Shown piece by piece: positions 1 to 6,186 of a stretch of 8,953 nucleotides of DNA (positions are counted from its first letter, which is position 1; the number at the start of each line of letters is the position of its first letter). This DNA is from Planctomycetes bacterium SM23_32. Lineage in GTDB: Bacteria > Planctomycetota > Brocadiia > SM23-32. The notes under the pieces were generated by a model. The model was not told the origin of the DNA and ran no database searches. It was given only the letters and a program-made list of their open reading frames with translations. The DNA lies in NCBI GenBank assembly GCA_001303885.1, contig LJUE01000201.1, positions 1 to 8,953 of the forward strand, in the 5' to 3' direction. Made by a program: the position numbers and the translations under genes.

Positions 1-1
1 G

Positions 2-676
2 ATCAACTTCTACATCTACGACAGCTATTCTCGCGAGAAGGGGTTCAAGGACGGTACGTCGCATGGCAAGCGAAACTCGAACCGCCCATACGTCTTGATT
101 GACTGGACTCGGCTCAACAATCAACACCAGAACCCGGAGCCCCATGAAATGGGGCATGCGTTCGGCCTCGAACACGTCGGCGTCCCTGGCGCGACCATAG
201 ATACGCCCACGAACATAATGTGCAGTATTGCCGAGGAGTTCGGCAGTGGCGGGAGACGCGATCTGGGCTTCACTGAGGCACAAAGCGCACTAATACTGTA
301 TCATGCCAGACGTACCTGGCAGCGACTCGGTCTGACTAACTCGACAGAACCGGTCGCTGGACCGGAGCGGCCCCCGGCCCTCCTTCCGCCGCCAGGCGAG
401 GTGATCGAGGGAAAGGCTCCGTTTCGCTTCGCCTTCGTGGGAGACAGCAGGGGCAATCAGTCGGTCTTTGGGGAGGTGCTGGCCGGCATCAAGCAGGACG
501 GCGTTGCCCTGATCATCCGCGGCGGTGACATAGTCAAACGGTGCACCAAGCGGCAGTTCGAGTGGATCCTCCAGGAGCTGATGGAGCAGTACATGGAGGT
601 TCCAGTCTGCATTGCACCAGGAGATGCTGTCGAATGCGTCCTTGGTGATCTTGCCTTCGTCCCGCAGCCCGCGTAG
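2..676 (+). CDS. Metzincin-type metallopeptidase reading into a truncated metallophosphoesterase (5' end outside window)
   Basis: The frame is open from the window edge, so the true start lies upstream. Visible residues 48-58 (nt 143-175) spell HEMGHAFGLEH, the HExxHxxGxxH zinc site of metzincin peptidases. A Met-turn-like NIM follows at nt 212-220. The peptidase part seems to end near RTWQRLGL (about nt 334). A proline-rich stretch (PPALLPPPGE) then leads to the start of a calcineurin-like phosphoesterase: FAFVGDSRG (about nt 428-454), RGGDIV (nt 518-535) and VPVCIAPGD (nt 599-625), the last standing where the family has VPGNHD. The NHD residues are missing and the frame stops about 17 codons later in DNA that is an amidohydrolase on the other strand. 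The phosphoesterase is therefore only an N-terminal third. It may be a true two-domain protein that was cut, or two fragments joined by chance in one frame. A separate GTG start at nt 401 is possible. The peptidase call is firm; the fusion is uncertain. Confidence 0.7.
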   Translation: MNFYIYDSYSREKGFKDGTSHGKRNSNRPYVLIDWTRLNNQHQNPEPHEMGHAFGLEHVGVPGATIDTPTNIMCSIAEEFGSGGRRDLGFTEAQSALILYHARRTWQRLGLTNSTEPVAGPERPPALLPPPGEVIEGKAPFRFAFVGDSRGNQSVFGEVLAGIKQDGVALIIRGGDIVKRCTKRQFEWILQELMEQYMEVPVCIAPGDAVECVLGDLAFVPQPA

Positions 677-886
677 CAGCTCGGAGTGCCTCTGATTGCT
701 GGCAAGGCTGCATATGTCCGTGCCGAGGAGGAGCTGCTGCTGGAACTCGCAGAGGAATGCGGCACCGAAGTGCGGATCCCGGGTCAATCCGTTGTAGCCG
801 CTCTCGGTCGAGATGTCGGCATAGAGGCTCGGGTAGGTGTGCATGAGCCGGGGCCTTGCATCCCTTTGGGACTCCCCCTTCGGGCT
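605..886 (-). pseudogene. Amidohydrolase (Amidohydrolase_2-like) C-terminal fragment
   Basis: The minus-strand frame reads SPKG, then YPSLYADIS, ESGYNGLTRDPHFG, FLLEFQ-like FLCEFQQQ, LLLGTDICS, LRDEGKI, and ends near SISWCNAD. This is the order seen at the end of TIM-barrel amidohydrolases: (Y/F)PNLYADLS, SGYNALTRDP, LLFGTD, LRDxGKI and GNAxRL. The Asp of GTD (codon at nt 716-718) matches the conserved metal/catalytic Asp after the last strands of the barrel. The N-terminal two thirds, including the HxH metal site, is absent. Beyond nt 886 the frame passes into integrase relic A, and before nt 605 it passes into the antisense of the phosphoesterase fragment. There is no RBS or sensible start; only a TTG at 916 opens the frame. 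I read it as a dead fragment joined tail to tail with the preceding gene. Family assignment is by remembered consensus only. Confidence 0.65.
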
Positions 887-960
887 CGCGACGCGTTTGC
901 CTCGTTCTGCTTGCAAGCCGCGTTCATGGTAAGGTCGAGGGAGGAGTGGCGCAGCCTACT

Positions 961-999
961 CCGCCGAAGTGGCCTTCGGCTACGAAGGCTGGATGGCGG
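961..999. repeat. Palindromic insertion inside relic A
   Basis: Relic A has 40 nt where relics B and C have 9 nt, a net gain of 31 nt between the RTA and LRHSS codons. The inserted DNA folds two ways: CCGAAG/CTTCGG with loop TGGC (964-979), or GCCTTCG/CGAAGGC with loop GCTA (972-989). An outer CCGCC/GGCGG stem (961-965 with 995-999) can enclose either form. It shares the CTTCGGCGG core with the palindrome at 1031-1045. The insertion supplies the stop codon of the beta-helix gene (980-982). It looks like a REP-like short element. Confidence 0.65.
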
Positions 1000-2350
1000 T
1001 CCGGGGCGGGACACCGTTCTTGCTCAGGCCTTCGCCCGCCGAAGCGGGCTGTGGCGCCGGAACGGTCGCCCCGTACTCGTACGCGCCGACGTCAGGTTGT
1101 GCGTCACGCAGCATCCCGAGTAGATCGTCCGCCGGGGCGTTTGCAGCACGGCCTGCCCCGATCGCCGGGCTTCCGGCTGCCAGGCGGAAGTCCGCATCCG
1201 GTCCTCCGCCCGGCGCCACGAACTGCGGATCAGGCCCCAGCGTGTTGCTGGCAAGAATGGCGGCCTTGTCGGCGTCGCTGGCCAGCTTGATCGACTGCGA
1301 GGCCGGCGCCGCGCTGTCAAAGAGGAGGTTGCCGACCCACTCGACATCCTGATTGTGGTAACGGCCAACGTCGCCGTCCAGCAAGGCTGTGTTGTGCGGG
1401 TTGACGCCAGAATCCGTCACCGCGATGTTGTTGTGCCACTTCACATCGCTGCTATCCACACAGCTCAGCTCGCCGCGCCACGTCGCATCGCTGGTGAGGT
1501 CCCAGTTGTTGTGGTAGACGGTGTTGTTCCGCACTACGACGTGCGCGCTCCTGAACACGTGGATGCCGCGCGCTCCGTTGTCATACGAGACGTTGTTCTC
1601 CACGAGCGTGCTGTTCGGGTAATCGCCATCCGTACCACCCGAGTACGCATGCCGGAAACTGTCGATGATGATGCCATTGCCGTCCGTGCCGCCCGGCGGA
1701 TTGCTGTTGCGGTAGAGGATGTTCCCGCGGATGACGATGTGGAAGCCCGGCTCGCGGTCTTCGGCGATGGGGACGCATATGGAGATGCCGCTGGAGCACC
1801 ACGGGGCGACGGCCGCGCAGTGGTCAACCACGTTGTTCTCGACGAGTCGGTAGTCTCCCTGGTTCAGCTGAACGCCGCCGGCGCCGCAGTCGTGAATGTG
1901 GCAGTTCCTGACTGTCGTATGGTGGTTCAGGACGTGGTCCATCCGCGCCTCGTGGGCGTGGACCCCGTTATGGCCCGCCGTGATGTCGAACCCGTCAATG
2001 GTAATGTAGTTGGCGCCTTCCCGGAGCCGCACCGCGTCTCTGTCTGGACCGCCCGCGATCTTCGCTCCATGCAGATTCTCTGACCGCAACGTCAGATTCG
2101 GCTTGGCGATCGTGACCGCCTCGTTGTAGGTCCCGTCCGCGACGACGATCATGTCGCCGGGCGATGCGGCGTCCACTGCCGCCTGGATGGTCGGATAGTC
2201 GCCGCCTTGCGGCGCGACCCGCAGCACCCGTGTTGCCGCGCCGGCCCCAGCTTGGGCCTGCGCCGGACGGATGCCCTGCAACGGACCAGCCGCAACGGCC
2301 GCCAAGGCAGCCAGCCCCAGCGGCAAGAGCAAGACCGGTCGAGCCATCAT
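980..2350 (-). CDS. Secreted right-handed parallel beta-helix protein
   Basis: 456 residues from ATG at 2350; a second ATG follows directly at 2347. GGGAG (2358-2362) lies 7 nt upstream as a ribosome site. Residues 1-34 are a Sec signal peptide (hydrophobic run LLLPLGLAALAAVAAG, AQA near the likely cleavage point). The mature part opens with the pattern seen at the start of pectate-lyase/NosD-like helices: GDYPTIQAAVDAASPGD, then ADGTYNEAV. Repeated Asn-rich coils follow (TIDGFDITAG, LVENNVVDHC, VIRGNILYRN, LVENNVSYDN, VVRNNTVYHN). It ends with the GSPAIGAG...DVGAYEYG signature common at the C-terminus of secreted polysaccharide-related beta-helix proteins. About 21 residues after GAYEYG (from ASAGEG to the stop) are read from integrase relic A and are not part of the domain. 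The protein probably binds or cleaves polysaccharide outside the cell. No catalytic residues can be assigned, so lyase, epimerase or binding roles remain open. Confidence 0.88.
   Translation of the reverse strand: MMARPVLLLPLGLAALAAVAAGPLQGIRPAQAQAGAGAATRVLRVAPQGGDYPTIQAAVDAASPGDMIVVADGTYNEAVTIAKPNLTLRSENLHGAKIAGGPDRDAVRLREGANYITIDGFDITAGHNGVHAHEARMDHVLNHHTTVRNCHIHDCGAGGVQLNQGDYRLVENNVVDHCAAVAPWCSSGISICVPIAEDREPGFHIVIRGNILYRNSNPPGGTDGNGIIIDSFRHAYSGGTDGDYPNSTLVENNVSYDNGARGIHVFRSAHVVVRNNTVYHNNWDLTSDATWRGELSCVDSSDVKWHNNIAVTDSGVNPHNTALLDGDVGRYHNQDVEWVGNLLFDSAAPASQSIKLASDADKAAILASNTLGPDPQFVAPGGGPDADFRLAAGSPAIGAGRAANAPADDLLGMLRDAQPDVGAYEYGATVPAPQPASAGEGLSKNGVPPRTAIQPS
1031..1045. repeat. CTTCG/CGAAG palindrome at the relic A breakpoint
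   Basis: TTCGCCCGCCGAA with flanking bases forms a short stem around CCCGC, placed exactly where integrase homology begins. The same bases occur at the same position in relic C (5701-5715). Relic B shares only the adjoining AAGGCCTGAGC and lacks the palindrome. Confidence 0.6.
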
Positions 2351-2425
2351 TGTCCGTCTCCCTCTGTGTGTGGCAGCACAGCCGCGCCGCTTGGGCCGGA
2401 GCTTCCGTCCCTGGCCAGCGCCACC

Positions 2426-2454
2426 ATCCTATCCCGCGCCGACAAAAGGGGCAA
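2426..2454 (-). promoter_or_regulatory. Candidate sigma70-type promoter of the beta-helix gene
   Basis: On the minus strand TTGCCC (2449-2454) and TAGGAT (2426-2431) are separated by 17 nt, about 75 nt before the ATG at 2350. Spacing is ideal and both boxes match four of six consensus bases. The rest of the 2351-2613 gap shows no convincing gene. A plus-strand frame ending in DGELVITFVDGP at 2554 looks protein-like but has no recognisable homology or start. Confidence 0.35.
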
Positions 2455-2613
2455 GACTCTCTGGCCGTTCGCGCAGACCTGTGGCCGCAGGCACGATGGG
2501 GAGGCGAGGTACGACGACGGCGAACTGGTGATCACGTTCGTTGACGGCCCATAGGATGTGCATCCTGGTCAAGGCAGACGGTAGAGAGCGGCCGACACGG
2601 TCGGTCGCGTGTG

Positions 2614-2883
2614 CTACGACGGCTCCACTGCACGCTCTGCCGCACGCAGCGCCTCCGACCCCGGCAACACGTCCACCGGGCCCGCCACGTCCAGCAAAGA
2701 CGGGCCAGTCTAGACGTTCATGGTCAGCGCCAGGGAGGAGTGGCGCAGGGCGGCCTGGGCGGTGCGGGGCGGCGACGCCGTTCTTGCTCAGGCCTTATCT
2801 TCCTTCGCGATGTCCGCCGCCGCCAGGTCCAGATTGGAGCTCTTGATCAGGTGGGAGGGCACGGCGCAGACGGTCTTCCTCTT
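2614..2883 (-). pseudogene. Tyrosine integrase relic B (frameshift, internal deletion, TAG at catalytic Tyr)
   Basis: This is the most complete of the three relics. Minus strand from 2883: KRKTVCAVPSHLIKSSNLDLAAADIAKEDK, which resembles the segment just before the HALRHTFGTLL box of this integrase type. It then jumps directly to GLSKNGV, a deletion of roughly 20 codons that removes the HxxR catalytic box. One extra base after GLSKNGV, relative to copies A and C, shifts the frame. The other frame continues RTAQAALRHSSLALTMNV, then a TAG (2710-2712) exactly where the catalytic Tyr codon should be, then TGPSLLDVAGPVDVLPG and a final stop at 2614-2616. LLDVAG and the LP tail are typical of this integrase C-terminus. 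Three independent lesions make it inactive. The 2794-2883 part is the less certain half of the call. Confidence 0.72.
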
Positions 2884-2890
2884 CGAGCAG

Positions 2891-2996
2891 AACCGGCGGA
2901 GAGATCGCCCCGGTCGCCGCCTTCTTTCAGTCCGGGACGCCGGCCCCACAGCGGGACCGGCGCCCCAGACCAGTTGCCTGGTCAACCGGCGGAGAG
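2891..2996. repeat. 13-nt direct repeat flanking the 3' end of the CBM9 gene
   Basis: AACCGGCGGAGAG occurs at 2891-2903 and again at 2984-2996, with 80 nt between. The second copy is the very end of the DUF3352/CBM9 coding sequence (its stop is 2982-2984); the first lies at the edge of relic B. This fits a target-site duplication or a microhomology junction created when relic B came next to the gene. Confidence 0.6.
2938..2983 (-). terminator. Hairpin pair after the DUF3352/CBM9 gene
   Basis: Two stems follow the gene on the minus strand. GACCAG/CTGGTC with loop GCAA (2968-2983) overlaps the stop codon. A ten-pair stem, CGCCGGTCCC with GGGGCCGGCG and a 5-nt loop (2938-2962, one G-U pair), comes directly after. 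There is no U-run, so this could be a non-canonical terminator or only a GC-rich fold. Confidence 0.35.
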
Positions 2997-5297
2997 CCGT
3001 ATGGCCCCCCACATGTCGGGTCGGCGCCAGGTGTCTGAACCCTCCTCAGCACAGAAGGACGCTGCCGGCGCTATGCTGCCGTTGCGGAGCAGGAGGCACA
3101 GCCCGATCTCGGAGCCGGGCACCATGCTTTGCGCGGCCAGCAGCGACGCGGGCACGTAGAACTCGATGGCGTACCCGTCATCGGTCTCGGCCCAGTGGCA
3201 GTCGACGCCGTAGCCCTCATCCATGCCGGCGTCTCTGAGACCGGCGCCGCCGTGGACCTCTACGATGGTACTAGCCGCCCCGGGTCCGGTCTGCGGGGTG
3301 GGCCAGAGCAGGAGACCGCGGCTGTGCGGCGAATGCCCGCGCCGTCGCGCGTTGTCGACCTCGATGAAGACCTGCAGGCCGTCGTTCGTCCAGGGCTGGC
3401 CGTCATTGACTTCGATCGCCGGATCGAAGCTGGTCACGAGCCCGTAGAGGCCGTCATCGCGCCAGACCACGCGGGCCTGGCCGATTGCATCCGTCCCTTC
3501 CGTCCATGGGAGGGGCTCAACGCCCGCCCAGTCGTCGGCCTGCCCATCCACACGGATGGGGGTGATGCTCTTTGCCACCTCCACGGCCTCAACGGGGGCC
3601 ACCGGCGCTTCGTACCGGCCCAAGGCCGTCAGGATGGGCAAGGCATCCGCGAGGGAGGGAACGGCGACCGCACCCGCGCGGATGGCAACACGGGCGGGGA
3701 ACTCAGACGAGGTCACCTGCAGGCGCGTCGCCTGCAGAAGCTGTTGGAGGTCACCAAGCAACTGCGTCAGCTCCTCGTCGTCCGGCTTCGTGGCCTCGGT
3801 CAGGGCCGTGGCAGCGGCGACAAGGTCGCCTGCACTCGCCAGGACCACGGTGCTGACCTCGGGCTCGAGGCCGTTCAGCGGCTCGTGCAGGGGCCCAGCC
3901 GTGAGGGCGGAGTGGCCCGAGCGGCCCGCTTCGAGCGAGGCCCGGACCACGTCGGGGCTCAGCGATGCCACGACGAAGCCGTCGCCATGCCCCAGGTAGA
4001 TGCCCTGGACGGGGCTCTCGGTCGGCAGCACGATCTCGACCATCCCATCCTCAGTGTCCATCGTGTAGATCGGCGCACCGGCCTCCACCATGGCCAGGTC
4101 CGCGAACGCCCTGACCGACTCCAGCAGATCTGCCGCATTGCCACCGGGCTGGGCAGTCACGACCACGCCCAAGCTCCCGCTGATGGCGGCAGCGATGTCG
4201 CCGAACGCAGCGACGTGCGGATCCGGCGGCAGGGCGAACACGGCCACCTTCTCAGCCCCGGCGAGGGGGTTGGTGGCGGCGCCGAACGGGAGTTGTACGG
4301 TCAGGCTGGCCGTCTGGACATCGGTCACGCCGCCCGCGATCAAGGCGATGGCTGCGGGCGGAATGCCTCGGAGCACGTCTCTGCCCAGCGGCCCGGTCAG
4401 TGCAAACCCGTTCATCTGCGACGGGTGCTCAGGATCGAGATTGGCAACCGCCTCCACGAACGGGTTCTGGGGGTCGAAGACGGCCCGGCACGTGATATCC
4501 TGCACGCCGGCGGCCCGCAGGCCAGCCACGAAAGCCTTGAGTCCCTCGCCCCCCGGCCCACTCGCCTGCTGAAGGGTCTGCAGGAGCCTGCCCGTGTCCA
4601 TCCAGAAGGCCAGGGCGCTCGTCGACCGCAGCTCGCGATCGAATCGGGCGAATGCGGCGTTCGCGGTGGCCAGGCTAGGGCTGCCCCCTGCGCTCTGGTG
4701 CTGCTGGACGCACCATTCGAGCTGCTCGTAGGGCCGGGCGTAGACGACCATCCTGTCGTCATAGGCGATGCCGCCGCCGGCGGGGTCGTTGACCCTGATC
4801 ACGTCCATGCCCTCGATGCGTCCCGCTGGAACGCCGGCCATCATGATGCCCATCGTCACCGCCGGGCGCAGGCCGTTGCCGGGGCCGAGGTCGAGTACGG
4901 ACACGACGTTCGGCTCGGGGCCTCTGTCTGTCTGCGCCAGGCCTTGGAACCCGATGGCCCAGCCGCGTACCTTGGTGACCTGGTCCAGCATCGCTGGGTT
5001 CAGGACCGCGCCCAGGATCTGCTGCGGCCCCGGTCCGCCGCCGGTATTGGGCTGAACCGCAACGAGCGGATCGGCGAAGGGAGTGCCCTCCAGCATGCCG
5101 ATCGCCGTGTCCACCTGCCGGCCCAGGCTGCCGGACTCCAGGTACGCAATGGTGTCGGGCGGCATGAGCGTTGCCAGGTCGATCGAGTCCTGCTTCAGCG
5201 TGGTCTGTGTCGGCGCAGGGGTCTGCGCACCGGCCGCGCCCACAGAGAGCACCGTCACGGCCAGGATAGCTGCGACAGCCGTCAGTCGCGTCTTCAT
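2982..5297 (-). CDS. Secreted DUF3352-like protein with C-terminal CBM9-like sugar-binding domain
   Basis: 771 residues. I chose the ATG at 5297 over the frame's first ATG at 5339 because AGGAGG (5306-5311) sits 8 nt before it and the signal peptide starts there (MKTRLTAVAAILAVTVLSVGA, cleavage near AGA). Residues about 38-560 open with DLATLMPPDTIAYLESGSLGR, the kind of opening seen in DUF3352-type proteins ("P-ADT-AY"). They continue as a long domain without enzyme motifs (DRELRSTSALAFWMDTGRLL, GFVVASLSPDVVRASLE). Residues about 577-771 match the CBM9/DOMON-like fold: ITPIRVDGQADDWAG, ARVVWRDDGLYGLV, WTNDGLQVFIEVDN, DGYAIEFYVPASLL, GSEIGLCLLLRN. The role is likely extracellular or periplasmic glycan binding; no catalysis is indicated. 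It stands alone: relic C lies upstream and relic B downstream. The DUF3352 label is tentative; the CBM9-like end is clearer. Confidence 0.88.
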   Translation of the reverse strand: MKTRLTAVAAILAVTVLSVGAAGAQTPAPTQTTLKQDSIDLATLMPPDTIAYLESGSLGRQVDTAIGMLEGTPFADPLVAVQPNTGGGPGPQQILGAVLNPAMLDQVTKVRGWAIGFQGLAQTDRGPEPNVVSVLDLGPGNGLRPAVTMGIMMAGVPAGRIEGMDVIRVNDPAGGGIAYDDRMVVYARPYEQLEWCVQQHQSAGGSPSLATANAAFARFDRELRSTSALAFWMDTGRLLQTLQQASGPGGEGLKAFVAGLRAAGVQDITCRAVFDPQNPFVEAVANLDPEHPSQMNGFALTGPLGRDVLRGIPPAAIALIAGGVTDVQTASLTVQLPFGAATNPLAGAEKVAVFALPPDPHVAAFGDIAAAISGSLGVVVTAQPGGNAADLLESVRAFADLAMVEAGAPIYTMDTEDGMVEIVLPTESPVQGIYLGHGDGFVVASLSPDVVRASLEAGRSGHSALTAGPLHEPLNGLEPEVSTVVLASAGDLVAAATALTEATKPDDEELTQLLGDLQQLLQATRLQVTSSEFPARVAIRAGAVAVPSLADALPILTALGRYEAPVAPVEAVEVAKSITPIRVDGQADDWAGVEPLPWTEGTDAIGQARVVWRDDGLYGLVTSFDPAIEVNDGQPWTNDGLQVFIEVDNARRRGHSPHSRGLLLWPTPQTGPGAASTIVEVHGGAGLRDAGMDEGYGVDCHWAETDDGYAIEFYVPASLLAAQSMVPGSEIGLCLLLRNGSIAPAASFCAEEGSDTWRRPDMWGAIRLSAG

Positions 5298-5333
5298 GGC
5301 TCCGCCCTCCTGGTGAGAGTAAGTTGTGCACTG

Positions 5334-5392
5334 CGTCACACTGGAATGGAGTGTACCTGACCCATGTCACCGGCGTGTCACGGAACGGTGAC
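5334..5392. promoter_or_regulatory. Cluster of GTCAC/GTGAC boxes upstream of the DUF3352/CBM9 gene
   Basis: GTCACCG (5366-5372) and CGGTGAC (5386-5392) form a 7-nt inverted repeat with a 13-nt spacer. Between them is a perfect odd palindrome, CGTGTCACG (5374-5382). Another GTCAC lies at 5335-5339, and ACACT/AGTGT flank the space between, with TACACT on the minus strand (5350-5355) about 53 nt before the ATG as a possible -10. No good -35 is seen. The layout suggests an operator, but no regulator can be named. Confidence 0.3.
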
Positions 5393-5518
5393 GGTTTCGT
5401 AACGTCTGGGATCCGTTGCCTGCCTCCTGATCCTGACGGCAGGTTCGGGGGGAGAGCCGCTTGGGGAGGGTCGGCTGATCGGTCCGCTTTAAGAGCTGCG
5501 ACCGCTGCCTGAGGGCTA

Positions 5519-5716
5519 TCAGGCGATGCCGCGCACGTGGTCGTCGTCCGCCAGCGCAGCACCGAGCCCCAACCCCGGCAGCGCCTCCACCGCCACGTCC
5601 AGAACCGTCGGGTCGGTGCAGACGTTCATCGTGAGGTCTAGGGACGAGTGGTGCAGGGCGGCCTGGGCGGTCCGGAGCGCGACGCCGTTCTTGCTCAGGC
5701 CTTCGCCCGCCGAAGC
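5519..5716 (-). pseudogene. Tyrosine integrase C-terminal relic C (Tyr to Cys)
   Basis: On the minus strand the relic reads without frameshift: ASAGEGLSKNGV, ALRTAQAALHHSS, LDLTMNVCTDPTVLDVA, EALPGLGL, ending in TGA at 5519-5521. The order KNGV, RTAQAALRHSS, LTMNVYTDPxLLDVAGAL, LP is the C-terminal catalytic end of a tyrosine recombinase. The nucleophile position carries Cys (TGC, 5618-5620), and the G-A of DVAGAL is missing. Upstream of GLSKNGV the integrase homology stops at a palindrome (5701-5715); the open frame runs on to about 5923 but is not integrase-like. Relics B and C also align without gaps through the CCGCCACGTCCAG to GACGTTCAT stretch (plus strand), which shows a recent common source. 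With no core Arg box and no Tyr it cannot recombine DNA. Confidence 0.75.
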
Positions 5717-5738
5717 CTCGTGCGGAGGCGGGCCTCCG
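5701..5738. repeat. Double palindrome at the relic C breakpoint
   Basis: CTTCG/CGAAG with loop CCCGC (5701-5715) is followed by CGGAGG/CCTCCG with loop CGGG (5723-5738). The first is identical to the palindrome at relic A; the second is unique in the window. A REP-like element or cruciform at the edge of the integrase remnant is the simplest reading. Confidence 0.55.
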
Positions 5739-6186
5739 TGACCCCGCCCGCTGTGCCATCGTGTGTGTGGATGAAACGCTGGATGAAGTGGCCGGCCTTC
5801 CGCGCTGCCAACGGAGGTGTGCTCAGGTGAGCGGCCCCCGAGAACGGGCCCAGTTGCGGCGCTGGAATCCGGGTCTGCATTTGCCCGGCACGCAGCGGCC
5901 GCGTATGCTCCCGGTGCTGACATGCGCGCGGATCACTCCGCCGCGGTTGTGGTGGGCGCCACGCCTCATCCTGCGCTTAGGCCTGTGCTGCCGGTGGCTC
6001 CGGTTCCCACGGGTTGCGGATGGAAAGCCGGATGAGGGACACGCGGTTGCCCAGACTGCACGATCTGATGGCACACATGACGCAGCACGTCGTCCACGGT
6101 ACGGCCCGGGGTCCGGAGGGCGTGACTTGGGGATGACCGGAACATCTTCGCCGAGCGTAGCACCTGTGGGATGCGGGAGAGGCTTG
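5739..6186. other. Gene-poor stretch between relic C and the membrane protein
   Basis: No gene can be supported here. Frames are open on both strands because of high GC, but none has homology, a ribosome site and a start together. Two weak items are worth recording. A plus-strand 34-codon frame starts at ATG 6033 and ends just after 6133. On the minus strand, about 6050-6112, GRTVDDVLRHVCHQI resembles the TVDDV end of UbiX-type flavoproteins, with VPVIP-like residues in another frame just upstream. The latter could be another frameshifted relic. An 8-nt inverted repeat, CCTCATCC (5964-5971) with GGATGAGG (6030-6037), lies between. Confidence 0.4.

Larger units (their letters stand above)
921..1045 (-). 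pseudogene. Tyrosine integrase C-terminal relic A
   Basis: Read on the minus strand this gives GLSKNGVPPRTA, then a short palindromic insertion, then LRHSSLDLTMN. This is the C-terminal catalytic segment of a tyrosine recombinase, in which the His of RHSS is the box II histidine and the nucleophile normally follows as VYTDP. Homology stops exactly after the LTMN codons (nt 921-924 region), so the catalytic Tyr and the tail are gone and amidohydrolase-type sequence follows. Upstream of GLSKNGV the sequence is a CTTCG/CGAAG palindrome, not the expected HALRHTFGTLL segment. The 5' part of this relic also serves as the 3' end of the beta-helix gene. It matches relics B (2614-2883) and C (5519-5716) at nucleotide level, for example in the shared run TTCTTGCTCAGGCCTT on the plus strand. 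Confidence 0.75.

Noticed and set aside
1355..2083. 242-codon plus-strand frame opposite the beta-helix gene
   Set aside because: It consists mostly of Val, Asp, Arg and Ala in the pattern expected from the complement of Asn/His-rich beta-helix codons; no start context or homology.
2207..2554. Plus-strand frame ending DGELVITFVDGP
   Set aside because: The last residues look protein-like, but the rest is antisense to the beta-helix signal peptide and its promoter, and no family is recognised.
3129..5360. 743-codon open frame on the plus strand opposite the DUF3352/CBM9 gene
   Set aside because: Composition is typical of an antisense shadow in high-GC DNA (rich in Arg, Gly, His and Val, with no domain motifs). 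The minus strand has a signal peptide, an ideal ribosome site and recognisable domains.
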